Below, piece after piece: positions 1-8,584 of a stretch of DNA of 64,000 bases (positions within the stretch are counted from its first letter, which is position 1; each line of letters begins with the position of its first letter). Source of the stretch: an uncultured Clostridia bacterium. GTDB lineage: Bacteria; Bacillota; Clostridia; TANB77; CAG-508. The notes beneath the pieces were generated by a model. The model did not search any database and had not been told where the DNA came from. It was given only the letters and a program-made list of their open reading frames with translations. The stretch lies in contig CAKPHJ010000001.1 in the NCBI GenBank assembly GCA_934157205.1, positions 1 to 64,000 on the forward strand, written 5' to 3'. The translations under genes were made by a program, and so were the position numbers.

Positions 1-1053
1 TTCTACTTTTATTTTATCTAGTTTATGTGCTTGTGCTGCATCGCTTTCTATGTTTTTCCATTCTTTTGATACTTTTACTTCTGTTTTTGCTTCTTCTATA
101 ATTGTTTCTGTTGGTTCTTTTAATTCAATTCCATTTGCAATTACAGAATTTTTAAGTATTGTTTCTGGTTTTACATTTGTTTTTACTTTTATTTTAAATT
201 TAATTGTAGCTATTGATTTTGATTTTATATCAATATTCCAAATAATTGTATTGTCTTTTATGTTTCCTTCTTTGTTCCATAAATTTATTTCTTCATTGTC
301 TTCAGTTATGTAAGTTACACTATTTATATCTACAATTTCTGTATCTATTTTGTCTTTTACTTCAATATTATTAAAATCTTTTTCTGTATTATTTGTAACT
401 GTTATAACATATGTTACTTCTTCACCTTGACTTACTTTTTCATCTGCTTTTTTATCTACTTCAACATTATCTGTTTCTACTTTAATTTTTGCAGATGCAA
501 GTTCAGCATTTATATTTATTGGTGTCCAACCAACATAATGTCCTTCTGATATTTGTCTTTCTGGTATTTGAACTTCTTCTGTTCTTGTAATTGTTGTATC
601 TTGAATATTATCTGTTGTGTTAATATTTGAACCACTTTGTGCTCCATTTGAATTTGATACTGAACCATTGTTGTTGTTACTATTTATATTTGATGTTGTT
701 GTACTTGTTCCTGCATTAGTTGTTGCAGAAGGTGTAGTTTCAGAGTTATTAGTTTGTTCATTATTTTGATTTTGTACATTTTGATTATCTAAATTTTGGT
801 TTGATTCTTGACTGTTATTTTCATTTTGTTGTTTTGCTGTTTCGCCATTTTCAGAAGTTTGCTGTTCATTTTGTGTACTTGTTCCTGTAGTATCTTTTGT
901 TAGTTGTTCACCATTTATTTCAGCAGCTTCAGTACTTCCTCTATCTTTTAAGAACACTACTGTACCTATAATTCCAATTATTAATACTATTGCAATTACT
1001 ATTGAAATAATTAAAGTAGTTTTCTTATTTGGCATTTTTAGATTTACTGCCAT
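1..1053 (-). CDS. Membrane-anchored DUF11-type surface protein (3' end outside window)
   Basis: 351 codons are visible and the gene runs off the left edge. The start at 1053 has a good ribosome site (AAAGGAGGAATTCTAA). A short basic N-terminus is followed by one membrane helix (about residues 12-33), then about 130 residues rich in Asn, Gln, Ser and Thr (a wall-spanning linker), then a beta-rich part that resembles a DUF11 / conserved-repeat domain (key piece VTYVITVTNNTEKDF, about residues 240-255). It is the third gene of an operon with an LPXTG protein and a sortase, so a role as a surface-displayed stalk or adhesin is inferred. The DUF11 assignment rests on sequence pattern only; the missing C-terminus could hold more repeats. 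Confidence 0.7.
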   Translation of the reverse strand, partial: MAVNLKMPNKKTTLIISIVIAIVLIIGIIGTVVFLKDRGSTEAAEINGEQLTKDTTGTSTQNEQQTSENGETAKQQNENNSQESNQNLDNQNVQNQNNEQTNNSETTPSATTNAGTSTTTSNINSNNNNGSVSNSNGAQSGSNINTTDNIQDTTITRTEEVQIPERQISEGHYVGWTPININAELASAKIKVETDNVEVDKKADEKVSQGEEVTYVITVTNNTEKDFNNIEVKDKIDTEIVDINSVTYITEDNEEINLWNKEGNIKDNTIIWNIDIKSKSIATIKFKIKVKTNVKPETILKNSVIANGIELKEPTETIIEEAKTEVKVSKEWKNIESDAAQAHKLDKIKVE

Positions 1054-1071
1054 TTAGAATTCCTCCTTTTA

Positions 1072-1659
1072 TTAAATTTCTTTAGCTTTTAATATAAGCC
1101 TATTTTTATTTCCATTTGTACATGTAATTAAAGTAACCTCTCTAGATTCATAATTGTTTGATTCTAGTATTGTTACATCATTTGGATCTGTTACAAATTT
1201 GCTATATATTTTGTATTGTATTTTTATATTTTGCAAATCTGTTAATTCTATTATGTCTCCTTCTTCCAGTTTTTTTGTTTTTCCAAACATTGTTCCATCA
1301 TAATTGTTATGACCTGCAATGGATAAATTTCCGTAGTCGTTTACATTTCCTCCCCAATATTTTACTATAGATATTTTCATTGGTGCTTTCGTTTCTTCTG
1401 GATTGTATGTATTTATGTCTAATATTGGATATTCAATGTTTATTTTAGGTATATTAACAATACCTATTACTTTATATCCTTGTAGTAAAACTTCCTCATT
1501 TTCACCTTTTTGTGTTATTTCTGAAAATGCTTCCACTGTTTTGTGATTTTCTATATCATAATTATGATTTTCTATAGTTTTTGATATTATTTTTCCAAAT
1601 AAAATTATTAATATTATTATTAATATTATAAAAATAATTTTATATATTTTTAATTTCAT
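1072..1659 (-). CDS. Sortase family transpeptidase
   Basis: 195 residues with an N-terminal membrane anchor (about 6-25) and a sortase domain. The catalytic triad is visible: His in SIAGHNN, Cys in TLITCTNG and Arg in NRLILKAKEI at the very C-terminus. Sortases cleave LPXTG-type signals and join the Thr to cell-wall peptidoglycan or a pilin. The gene starts one base after the stop of the LPXTG protein, so the two are translationally linked and that protein is the obvious substrate. The class (D or another housekeeping-like class) cannot be decided by eye. Confidence 0.93.
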   Translation of the reverse strand: MKLKIYKIIFIILIIILIILFGKIISKTIENHNYDIENHKTVEAFSEITQKGENEEVLLQGYKVIGIVNIPKINIEYPILDINTYNPEETKAPMKISIVKYWGGNVNDYGNLSIAGHNNYDGTMFGKTKKLEEGDIIELTDLQNIKIQYKIYSKFVTDPNDVTILESNNYESREVTLITCTNGNKNRLILKAKEI

Positions 1660-1660
1660 T

Positions 1661-2674
1661 TTATTTTTTACCTTTATTTTGCTCTTTTTTTATTTTTATA
1701 AATACAAATATTGTTGCTATTATAATAACTGCTAAAGCTATAAATATTGCTATGCTTTCACCTGTAATTGGTAATTTTGATGTTTCATGTACTATATTTT
1801 TTTCTGTTCTACCAGGTATTTTTTCTTCTTCATCTTCTCTATATGAAGTTAAAAATTTTGCATCATATGTTTCTGTCTCATTTTGAGATACTTTTTTTAA
1901 TAGTACAACATATTTGTCACCTTTTTGTGCTTCGATTGGTTGTCTTATTTCTAAATTTTCTACATCTTCCCAACTATTTTGTGTATTTGCAGTATTTATT
2001 AATTCTTCATATAAAGAATTGAATTCTTTTGCAAGCTCTATTTTAGAGTACATATCTTTTTCATTATATTCTGAATTGATTTTTTCTCCTAGTTCTTGTA
2101 ATGTAGAATATTTTTCAGTTGGTAATTTAACTCTAACAAATTGATATTTTGCATTACTTTCATCTGTTATTTTTAGACCCCCAACTGTTTCTTTATATGC
2201 AACTCCGTTAATTTCTTCATTTCTTTCTTCTAGGTTTGTTAATAATTCGGTTGCAATTCTTTTTGTTGTTGTTTCAACTTGTTCCATTTTAGATTTTTCA
2301 AATGCTTTTGATAAATCTATTTTTACAATTTTAGTATTTTCGGATTCTTTTATATATATATATTTAGCAATTGCTTCTTTTGATTTTTCAATATATGCAA
2401 CATTATTTCCTTCAGTATCTTGAACTGAATTTATATAATTCAAATCAACACTTGATGGATCTAATGTTTCAGAATCTGATATAGCAAATTTGAATTCAAT
2501 GTTTGCCATTTCTTTTACATAGATTATATAATCATCATTTTCTGCTTTTACTATTTGAATATCTGTTGAAATTTCTGTACTTTCAGCAAAAACATTTAGT
2601 GGTACTAATAGTATTGATGTTATTGCTAATATTATTAAAAATATAGTAATAGCATTGTTTTTTGGTTTTTTCAT
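1661..2674 (-). CDS. LPXTG-anchored cell-surface protein
   Basis: 337 residues. N-terminal signal peptide (basic start, hydrophobic stretch about 10-27, likely cleavage after VFA) and a full C-terminal sorting signal: LPITGE, a hydrophobic helix, then a Lys-rich tail. The middle (about 30-290) is acidic and probably folded outside the cell; I do not recognise a domain in it. First gene of the operon with the sortase and the DUF11 protein; start supported by AGGGAGGTAATAAA just upstream. Likely attached to the wall by the neighbouring sortase. Confidence 0.9.
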   Translation of the reverse strand: MKKPKNNAITIFLIILAITSILLVPLNVFAESTEISTDIQIVKAENDDYIIYVKEMANIEFKFAISDSETLDPSSVDLNYINSVQDTEGNNVAYIEKSKEAIAKYIYIKESENTKIVKIDLSKAFEKSKMEQVETTTKRIATELLTNLEERNEEINGVAYKETVGGLKITDESNAKYQFVRVKLPTEKYSTLQELGEKINSEYNEKDMYSKIELAKEFNSLYEELINTANTQNSWEDVENLEIRQPIEAQKGDKYVVLLKKVSQNETETYDAKFLTSYREDEEEKIPGRTEKNIVHETSKLPITGESIAIFIALAVIIIATIFVFIKIKKEQNKGKK

Positions 2675-2895
2675 TTTATTACCTCCCTTTTAAATTTTCA
2701 GAAAATTATTATAATATTTATAGTATATTAAATATTATTTTTATATCAAAAAAGTATGATAAAAATCAGTTTTATACTATATTTTTCTTACGGACTATAG
2801 CTTTTGCTCGATTCTTTCATACTTATATTTCTTAACATACGTATACTTATAACTTTTTTCTGTTGTTTCCAAATATAGGAAATGTTTTCGCAATT

Positions 2896-2924
2896 ATTAT
2901 ATTATAATTTTTTTCAATTGTAAA
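2896..2924 (-). promoter_or_regulatory. Promoter of the surface-protein/sortase operon
   Basis: On the minus strand TTTACA (2919-2924) and TATAAT (2896-2901) are 17 bases apart, matching a vegetative sigma promoter. It would give a leader of about 215 bases before the LPXTG gene. Confidence 0.65.
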
Positions 2925-2930
2925 TACTTT

Positions 2931-2958
2931 TGTGAATTTTTTGTGAACTTTTTGTGAA
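2931..2958 (-). promoter_or_regulatory. Three TTCACA repeats with an 11-base period, upstream of the -35
   Basis: TTCACA occurs on the minus strand at 2931-2936, 2942-2947 and 2953-2958, exactly one helical turn apart and ending 7 bases before the -35 box. Direct repeats of this period are typical of OmpR/PhoB-family regulators; the B. subtilis PhoP box is TT(A/T/C)ACA repeated every 11 bases. A two-component system acting on the surface operon is therefore suggested, but no regulator gene lies nearby. Confidence 0.5.
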
Positions 2959-3060
2959 TTTCTTCTGCATTTCCGTAAGCTTTTAGAACAAAAATTGTTT
3001 TTTAGAGTCGAATTATGTAACTTTTTATTTAGTGTTTTTTGAATAAATTTGAGTTATTAT

Positions 3061-3110
3061 TGTTCTATTGTGGTAAATTTGGTGAACTTCACTATAATAG
3101 AACACAAATA
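3061..3110. repeat. Dispersed palindrome, family R2 (degenerate copy)
   Basis: GTTCTATTGTGGTAAA...ACTATAATAGAAC forms an imperfect inverted repeat followed by ACAAATATACAT. It is a diverged copy of the element found intact at 32064-32100. The remainder of the 2675-3276 gap holds only the operon promoter, its repeats and a terminator; the one ORF there (3039-3227) has no ribosome site or recognisable product. Confidence 0.5.
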
Positions 3111-3196
3111 TACATTAATATCATTAGCACTCATTATAACATTTTAATATCTACGTCTTTGTTCATGTACAAAATTTATTTTGAAAATTTTTGTGC

Positions 3197-3238
3197 AAAA
3201 AAAAGATTAAAGTTTAATTGGTTTTAAACTTTAATCTT
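3197..3238 (-). terminator. Rho-independent terminator after rubrerythrin
   Basis: Perfect 14-base stem (3203-3216 with 3225-3238), 8-base loop, followed on the minus strand by a run of T (the A-run 3197-3204). Confidence 0.85.
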
Positions 3239-3276
3239 AATGATTTATTTAATTTGGTTTATATGCTTTTTTTATT

Positions 3277-3816
3277 TTAATAATTTTCTGCCTTAATTTC
3301 AAAATATGCTTTTGGATGAGCACAAACTGGACATACTTCTGGTGCTTTTGTTCCAACAACAATGTGTCCGCAATTTCTGCATTTCCATACTTTTATTTCT
3401 CCAGCTTCAAATACTTTTCCATCTTTTACATTTTCTAATAATTTTTTATATCTTTCTTCATGTTCTTTTTCTATTTTTGCTACTTCTGAAAATAAATATG
3501 CTATATGGTCAAATCCTTCTTCTTTTGCTTCTTTAGCCATTCTATCATACATATCTGTCCATTCGTAGTTTTCACCTTCTGCTGCTATTTTTAAGTTTTC
3601 TTCTGTTGAGCTTATTTTACCACCATTTAATAACTTAAACCACATTTTTGCATGTTCTTTTTCATTGTCTGCTGTTTCTTGGAATATCGCAGCTATTTGC
3701 TCATACCCATCTTTTTTTGCTTGACTTGCAAAATATGTGTATTTATTTCTAGCTTGTGATTCTCCTGCAAATGCTTCCATTAAATTTTTTTCTGTTTTTG
3801 TTCCTTTTAAGTCCAT
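3277..3816 (-). CDS. Rubrerythrin
   Basis: 179 residues. The N-terminal ferritin-like four-helix domain carries the di-iron ligands ([13 protein letters not shown], then [10 protein letters not shown], and [25 protein letters not shown]); the C-terminal rubredoxin-like domain has both CxxC knuckles ([17 protein letters not shown]). Rubrerythrins reduce hydrogen peroxide in anaerobes and protect against oxygen. An upstream in-frame ATG at 3855 lies inside the tRNA-Lys gene, so the start at 3816, 11 bases after AAAGGAC, is preferred. It follows the tRNA directly and may be on the same transcript. Confidence 0.95.
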   Translation of the reverse strand: MDLKGTKTEKNLMEAFAGESQARNKYTYFASQAKKDGYEQIAAIFQETADNEKEHAKMWFKLLNGGKISSTEENLKIAAEGENYEWTDMYDRMAKEAKEEGFDHIAYLFSEVAKIEKEHEERYKKLLENVKDGKVFEAGEIKVWKCRNCGHIVVGTKAPEVCPVCAHPKAYFEIKAENY

Positions 3817-3844
3817 GTAAATCACAGTCCTTTCTTTTTTTAAT

Positions 3845-3920
3845 TGGTGCGCCATAGAGGGGTCGAACCTCCGACCATCAGATTAAGAGTCTGCTGCTCT
3901 ACCAACTGAGCTAATGGCGC
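3845..3920 (-). tRNA. tRNA-Lys (anticodon CUU)
   Basis: Complete cloverleaf: acceptor GCGCCAT/ATGGCGC, anticodon loop CTCTTAA, TTCGA T-loop and encoded CCA (3845-3847). Confidence 0.96.
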
Positions 3921-3925
3921 ATACA

Positions 3926-3960
3926 AAAAGTAATTTAAATATCTGATTTAAATTACTTTT
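3926..3960 (-). terminator. Terminator hairpin between the VanW gene and tRNA-Lys
   Basis: Perfect 15-base stem (3926-3940 with 3946-3960) and 5-base loop, directly downstream of the VanW gene. The trailing T-run is short, so it may also shape the tRNA 5' end. Confidence 0.65.
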
Positions 3961-3993
3961 AAATTATAATCTTTTTTTATTTAATTGTCAATA

Positions 3994-5835
3994 TTATTCT
4001 TTATTATTTTCTTCTATAATTGTATCTGTTTTTTCATTTTGTATTTCATCGTTTTTTATATTTTCTCCAATATTATTTTCATTATTCTCATTTTTATTAA
4101 TTTCTGTATTTGTTTTTTCTTCTTCACTATTTTTTTCTTCAGTTTTTGTTTCAGTCTTTGTTCCTTTTATAATTATTTTTGTCATTGCATCATATGTGTC
4201 TTTTGAAAGCAATGTTGTTGATATTGCTTTTCCATTTAACATTTTTGTTATATATGTTTCAGTTTTTAAACCATTTGTTCCATTTCTTTTTACTTTTTCT
4301 GTTCCTACTGGCAATGTTGGATCTTCTTCATATTTAGTTGTAGGAGGTATTGTTGCTATTGTTTTGGTATTAAATGTAAAAGTATATTCATTTTCTTCTT
4401 TTATTCCATATATTGATACTGTTGCAATTCCATTTTTTGCACTTGCTACAATTCTTATTGGATATTTTCTTGTATTTTTAAATTTAAAATCTGTTAAACC
4501 GTACACTACTGTTGCATCTCTTCCTGCTGGTACATATGATGTAACAAACTGATGATTTCTTCTTTCAACAATTTCTAAGTTAGACATTAGCACTGAATTA
4601 TATAATGTAGAAGAAATTTGGCATATTCCTCCACCTATTCCATCTACAACTTCTCCTCCTTCATACACTTTTCCATTCCTGTAACCTGCTGCTTCTGTCC
4701 TTGGACCTAATGTTTTATTGTATGAAAAAGTTTCCCCTGATAAAATGACTTTATCATTTATTTTTTTGCATGCAATTTCTAAATTTGTTGTTCTATTTTT
4801 ATCACTCACATCATATCTCGTTGTAAATGTTGCTAATCTATCTGGAAAAGCTTCTGTCCCTATTTGATCTAAAGTTACTTTAGGTTTTGTTATTGTTAAT
4901 TTAATTACATATTCTTCTTTATCTTCTTCTAAAGCTTTTTTTGCTGTTTCTACATCGAAATCTATTCCCTCAACCTCAGGATAAACTGTAAATGGTTCTT
5001 TAGTATAGTAAGCATCTTGTGCTTCTTTATAAATTTCATCATGTATTTTTTGTATATCTATTGGTGTAGGCTCTTTTTGTGCAACAGGAATTTGTATATA
5101 ATCGGCTTTGCTTTGTATATTATTTAAACATTTTTTTACTTCTTGTAACATTTTTTCTGCATCTATGCAAGCTCCTTCTTTACCTTTTGTTATAATTAGT
5201 TTGTCACCTTCAACAGAATAGCTTGATTCTATAAGACCATCTGGTAGGTTTACACCTATATCTTCTATGGTTTGTTTTGCAACATCTTCATTTAATGTTA
5301 AATTTACATTTATATTTCTTTTTTTAAACATGGTACTTAAAATTTCATAATTATTTACAAAAATATTACTCTTTTTTCCTAATTCAACTGCATCGTTTAC
5401 AGCTGTTTCATAATCATATTTTACTTCTAATAATGTTGGATTTATAGTTGTTTCATAATCTTCATATTTTATATCAATTTCTTTTTCTATTTTTTCATTA
5501 TATATTGATTGTATTTTTTCGTTAGCTTCTTCTTTTGTCATTCCTGATACATCAATTCCTGCTATACTTACACCATTTAAAATTTTCTCATTATTTATAT
5601 TAATAAATGAAAAAATTGTAGAAATAAATAATATAATAAAAGCTATTATACTTATGATTATAATTGGTTTTTTATGTTTTGAATGTTTATTCATCTCTTT
5701 TTCTTTCTTTTTATAAGTTTTATTTACTCTTTGGTTTTCAACTTTTTTAAATTTGTCTTTTTCACTTATTTCTTGGCTTTCGTTTTTTAATTCTTTTACA
5801 TTACTTGATTCCATGTTTTCTTTTATATTTTCCAT
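3994..5835 (-). CDS. VanW/YoaR-family wall protein with G5 domain
   Basis: 613 residues. A charged cytoplasmic N-terminus (about 50 residues) precedes one membrane helix (KPIIIISIIAFIILFIS). Outside are two putative peptidoglycan-binding (YoaR-type) units, the first starting LNGVSIAGIDVSGMTKEEA, then a VanW domain (GGGICQISSTLYNS...RRNHQFVTSYVPAGRDATVVYG, about residues 385-450), then a G5 domain (TEKVKRNGTNG...). The last 60 residues are Glu/Asn/Lys-rich and disordered. VanW proteins are common Firmicute envelope proteins of unknown biochemical role; they do not by themselves give vancomycin resistance. Ribosome site AAAGGGGAATT. Transcribed alone. Confidence 0.9.
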   Translation of the reverse strand: MENIKENMESSNVKELKNESQEISEKDKFKKVENQRVNKTYKKKEKEMNKHSKHKKPIIIISIIAFIILFISTIFSFININNEKILNGVSIAGIDVSGMTKEEANEKIQSIYNEKIEKEIDIKYEDYETTINPTLLEVKYDYETAVNDAVELGKKSNIFVNNYEILSTMFKKRNINVNLTLNEDVAKQTIEDIGVNLPDGLIESSYSVEGDKLIITKGKEGACIDAEKMLQEVKKCLNNIQSKADYIQIPVAQKEPTPIDIQKIHDEIYKEAQDAYYTKEPFTVYPEVEGIDFDVETAKKALEEDKEEYVIKLTITKPKVTLDQIGTEAFPDRLATFTTRYDVSDKNRTTNLEIACKKINDKVILSGETFSYNKTLGPRTEAAGYRNGKVYEGGEVVDGIGGGICQISSTLYNSVLMSNLEIVERRNHQFVTSYVPAGRDATVVYGLTDFKFKNTRKYPIRIVASAKNGIATVSIYGIKEENEYTFTFNTKTIATIPPTTKYEEDPTLPVGTEKVKRNGTNGLKTETYITKMLNGKAISTTLLSKDTYDAMTKIIIKGTKTETKTEEKNSEEEKTNTEINKNENNENNIGENIKNDEIQNEKTDTIIEENNKE

Positions 5836-6110
5836 ATTTAATTCCCCTTTTATATCTTATGCAATAAAAATATTATATTCCTATCAAATTTTATTGCACA
5901 CGAAAACTCAATTTATCATTAATTTCCTATTCTTCTAATTAGATATTATCATAAACTTATTTTTTTTACAAGTAATTTGATATATTCTATATTTATTACA
6001 TTTATATTACAATTATGTTAAATTTTGAAAACTTTTTGCGAAAATACTTGAAGATTGTAAAATAAAATATTATAATGTTGATAGCAAAAGATAAAAAGGA
6101 GATAAAAATT

Positions 6111-6584
6111 ATGGAACTAACAAAAAATATTTTTTTTAATACAGATAAATTAGTTGAAAATAGCAAAGTTAAAATTTCTTACACAGGGAAACTTTTTCAA
6201 GAATCAGCTGAAAATGTTTCTATTCATTATGGTTTTGGACAAAATTGGAATAATGTAAATGATATTGAAATGGAAAAAACAGAATTAGGATTTCAAGCTG
6301 AAATACAATTAGGTGAAGGTGAAACATTCAATTTCTGTTTTAAAGATGGAAACAATAATTGGGATAACAATAATGGTCAAAATTATGTATTTAAATTAGA
6401 AAAACTTCCAAATACTTTGTTAGTTCTTGAAGACGAACCTGTTTCATTAGGTTCTGCTAAAAAATTAAGAAAATCTTATTTGTGGAGCAAAAAAATCAGA
6501 TTAGCTGTATATAAAATAATTACATATCTTCCTAAATTAATTTCTGGAAATTATAAAAGAAAAACAATAAATAACGAAAATTAA
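6111..6584 (+). CDS. Small protein with a starch-binding (CBM25/53-like) domain
   Basis: 157 residues. Residues about 15-100 match a starch-binding beta-sandwich of the CBM25/CBM53 type (VSIHYGFGQNWNNV, FNFCFKDGNNNWDNNNGQNY, with the typical aromatic and Asn residues). No signal peptide or catalytic domain is present; the C-terminal 50 residues are basic. It may bind intracellular glycogen or starch. The in-frame ATG at 6075 lacks a ribosome site; AAGGAG at 6096-6101 supports 6111. Monocistronic, with its own terminator. Confidence 0.8.
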   Translation: MELTKNIFFNTDKLVENSKVKISYTGKLFQESAENVSIHYGFGQNWNNVNDIEMEKTELGFQAEIQLGEGETFNFCFKDGNNNWDNNNGQNYVFKLEKLPNTLLVLEDEPVSLGSAKKLRKSYLWSKKIRLAVYKIITYLPKLISGNYKRKTINNEN

Positions 6585-6607
6585 AAATCTCGCATAGCGA
6601 GATTTTT
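6583..6607. terminator. Bidirectional terminator
   Basis: An 11-base stem (6583-6593 with 6597-6607) and ATA loop between two convergent genes, with T-runs on both strands. It overlaps the stop codon of the starch-binding protein. Confidence 0.88.
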
Positions 6608-6610
6608 TAT

Positions 6611-7342
6611 TTACGTTATTACCCAACCACCATTTATATTAATTATTTGACCGGTTGTATAATTATCAGAAATTAACCATTTTACGCACTTAGCAACATC
6701 TTCTGCTTTGCCTATTTTTTCTAATGGTATTTCATTTTTTATTTCTTCTATTTCTTCTTCAGACAAATGATCATTCATTTTGGTTCCTATTATACCAGGT
6801 GCAACCGCATTAACTCTAATATTTGAAGGTCCTAGTTCCTTTGCTAATGCTTTTGTCATTCCATTTATACCAGCTTTGGAAACAGAATATAAGACTTCTA
6901 AAGATGCTCCAACAACGCCCCACGATGATGATATATTTATTATACAACCATCTTGCTTTTGTATCATACTTTTTGCAACTTCTTGTGACATAACAAATAC
7001 AGAATATAAGTTATTGTTTATTACTCGATTCCAATCTTCATCTGTTTCATCTGTAAATAATTTATATTCACTTATTCCTGCATTGTTTATTAAAATATCT
7101 ATTTTTCCGTATGTTTTTATTGCATATGATACCATTTTTTCTACTTCATCTCTTTTAGAAACGTCAGCTTTAAAAATGTCTATTTTTATATTTTCTTCTA
7201 AAAGATCTTTTTGCAATTCTTCGGCTTCATTTTTTGATTTATTATAATTAGCAATTATTTGTATTCCATTTCTTGCTAAGGTTTTGGCAATTTCTCTTCC
7301 AATCCCATTTGATGCTCCTGTTATTATAGCTAATTTATTCAT
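6611..7342 (-). CDS. SDR-family oxidoreductase (FabG-like)
   Basis: 243 residues, a complete classical short-chain dehydrogenase: TGASNGIG cofactor motif, NNAG, the catalytic Ser (NISSSWG), YSVSK catalytic Tyr/Lys and an INGG C-terminus. It probably uses NADP(H). The SSSWGVVGASLEVLYS stretch recalls the YmfI group (EF-P 5-aminopentanone reductase) rather than true FabG, but this is an impression from memory; no fatty-acid genes are nearby to decide it. Ribosome site AAAAAGGAGTGAAAAA fixes the start. Confidence 0.88.
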   Translation of the reverse strand: MNKLAIITGASNGIGREIAKTLARNGIQIIANYNKSKNEAEELQKDLLEENIKIDIFKADVSKRDEVEKMVSYAIKTYGKIDILINNAGISEYKLFTDETDEDWNRVINNNLYSVFVMSQEVAKSMIQKQDGCIINISSSWGVVGASLEVLYSVSKAGINGMTKALAKELGPSNIRVNAVAPGIIGTKMNDHLSEEEIEEIKNEIPLEKIGKAEDVAKCVKWLISDNYTTGQIININGGWVIT

Positions 7343-7467
7343 TTTTTCACTCCTTTTTGGTTTTTATTTATTCAGTTATAATAAGAATAAATAGGAAAGT
7401 TTTAATTTCTTAGTATATAAAAAAATAAAGCCAATAATCAAGATGTTTCAAGACTAATGACCTTTTA

Positions 7468-7544
7468 TGGAGCCACTTCCCAGATTCGAACTGGGGACCC
7501 TCGCATTACAAGTGCGATGCTCTGGCCAGCTGAGCTAAAGTGGC
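7468..7544 (-). tRNA. tRNA-Thr (anticodon UGU)
   Basis: Acceptor GCCACTT/AAGTGGC, anticodon loop CTTGTAA, encoded CCA (7468-7470). Last of three tightly spaced tRNAs read on the minus strand. Confidence 0.96.
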
Positions 7545-7564
7545 ATACTTTATTAAATTAAATT

Positions 7565-7639
7565 TGGTGACCCCGACGGGAATCGAACCCATGTCTCCGC
7601 CGTGAAAGGGCGATGTCTTAACCGCTTGACCACGGGGCC
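7565..7639 (-). tRNA. tRNA-Glu (anticodon UUC)
   Basis: Acceptor GGCCCCG/CGGGGTC, anticodon loop CTTTCAC, encoded CCA (7565-7567). Confidence 0.96.
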
Positions 7640-7689
7640 AAAATACAAAAAGCTAAATAATAATTTTTATATTTATTATCTAGCTCTTT

Positions 7690-7765
7690 TGGTGAGCTAT
7701 CCGCGACTCGAACGCGGGACAACTTGATTAAAAGTCAAGTGCTCTACCACCTGAGCTAATAGCCC
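7690..7765 (-). tRNA. tRNA-Lys (anticodon UUU)
   Basis: Acceptor GGGCTAT/ATAGCTC with one G-U pair, anticodon loop CTTTTAA, encoded CCA (7690-7692). First of the three-tRNA cluster. Confidence 0.96.
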
Positions 7766-7920
7766 ATAAGTTTGTGTTGTGTTCTGTACTTACAACGCTT
7801 CTTTAGTTTACACTATTTTTTTTCATTTGTCAACACTTTTTTTGATTTTTTTTAAATTTTTTTATTAATAGTTATTATCTATATTAATTAGAGAACAAAT
7901 TAATACTACAAAGTACCGTA

Positions 7921-8053
7921 GTTGTCCTTTATTCTTGCCCGATTTGGGTTTTCGACTAAAAGAAAAAAATCTCAAAGGGCTAGCAATTGTAGCTTTTATA
8001 TACTAGGAAAGTAGAACTTTCCTAATCTATAAAAAATTTCCTAGTATATAAAC
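7921..8053 (-). repeat. Composite intergenic repeat R3 + R1
   Basis: Positions 7921-8000, read on the minus strand, match 47684-47760 (shared blocks TTGCTAG, CTTTGAGATTTT, CAAATCGGGCAAGAA). It is joined to palindrome R1 (7997-8053, TACTAGGAAAGT...ACTTTCCTA). A second R1 lies next to a diverged R3 at 40024-40130. Gap between the tRNA cluster and the DUF1858 gene; no ORF. Confidence 0.7.
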
Positions 8054-8058
8054 AAATT

Positions 8059-8244
8059 TTATGCATTTAATTTTTCTACTATTTGTTCAACATCAATTCC
8101 ATGTACTTCACATGCTTCTTCTAGTGTTTCCATTTGAGATGCTGGACAACCTAAGCAGTGCATTCCTGCTTCTAATAAAATTTCAGCTTTTTCTGGTGCA
8201 TGTTCTAAAACTTCACCTATTTTTGTATTTTTATCAAATTTCAT
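8059..8244 (-). CDS. DUF1858 domain protein
   Basis: 61 residues covering the whole DUF1858 fold, with the CxxC pair in HCLGCPAS. The family is a helical domain found alone or fused to hybrid-cluster and other redox proteins and is thought to carry a redox disulfide; the exact substrate is unknown. Ribosome site AAGGAATG upstream. Single gene. Confidence 0.92.
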   Translation of the reverse strand: MKFDKNTKIGEVLEHAPEKAEILLEAGMHCLGCPASQMETLEEACEVHGIDVEQIVEKLNA

Positions 8245-8355
8245 AGTTCATTCCTTCTTATATAATATTTAGGTTTTTGCATGGGCTACCTATAAACCCA
8301 AACTTTGAATAGTAACACTCTGTTTAAAATTTTAACATAAATTTCAAAAAAAGTA

Positions 8356-8384
8356 TAGACAAAATTAAAAATTTAGTGTATTAT
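8356..8384 (+). promoter_or_regulatory. Promoter of T4SS set A
   Basis: TAGACA (8356-8361) and TATTAT (8379-8384) with a 17-base spacer, just upstream of the first set-A ORF. Confidence 0.7.
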
Positions 8385-8411
8385 GGAAAAAATTAGGAAG
8401 GCGGTGAAATT

Positions 8412-8564
8412 ATTTCTAAATTAATTAATCTATTTTTTATATCATATTTTATTTATTTTTTTATTACAATATATTCAATTTATACATTTCTAGATAATCG
8501 CATTTTTCATAACAAACAAGGCTCTAAACTGAATATCAAAAAAAATGAATTCACTAAACATTGA
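8412..8564 (+). CDS. Small single-helix membrane protein, probable AUU start
   Basis: 50 codons between a near-perfect Shine-Dalgarno (AAGGCGGTGA, 8398-8407) and TGA at 8562. One membrane helix (about residues 4-28, FFISYFIYFFITIYSIYTF) then a basic tail. No ATG, GTG or TTG lies at a suitable distance in this frame; ATT at 8412 is 7 bases after GGCGG, the same spacing as in the next genes. It directly precedes the VirD4-like gene, so it may be a small T4SS subunit. Function unknown. Confidence 0.55.
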   Translation: MSKLINLFFISYFIYFFITIYSIYTFLDNRIFHNKQGSKLNIKKNEFTKH

Positions 8565-8584
8565 TTCAACAAGGAGGGATAACT

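Noticed and set aside
3039..3227. 62-residue ORF in the gap before rubrerythrin
   Set aside because: No ribosome site, no recognisable protein, and it covers an R2 palindrome and the rubrerythrin terminator.
3994..5835. Vancomycin-resistance gene
   Set aside because: The VanW domain alone is a common envelope-protein domain; no vanHAX or vanRS genes are present.
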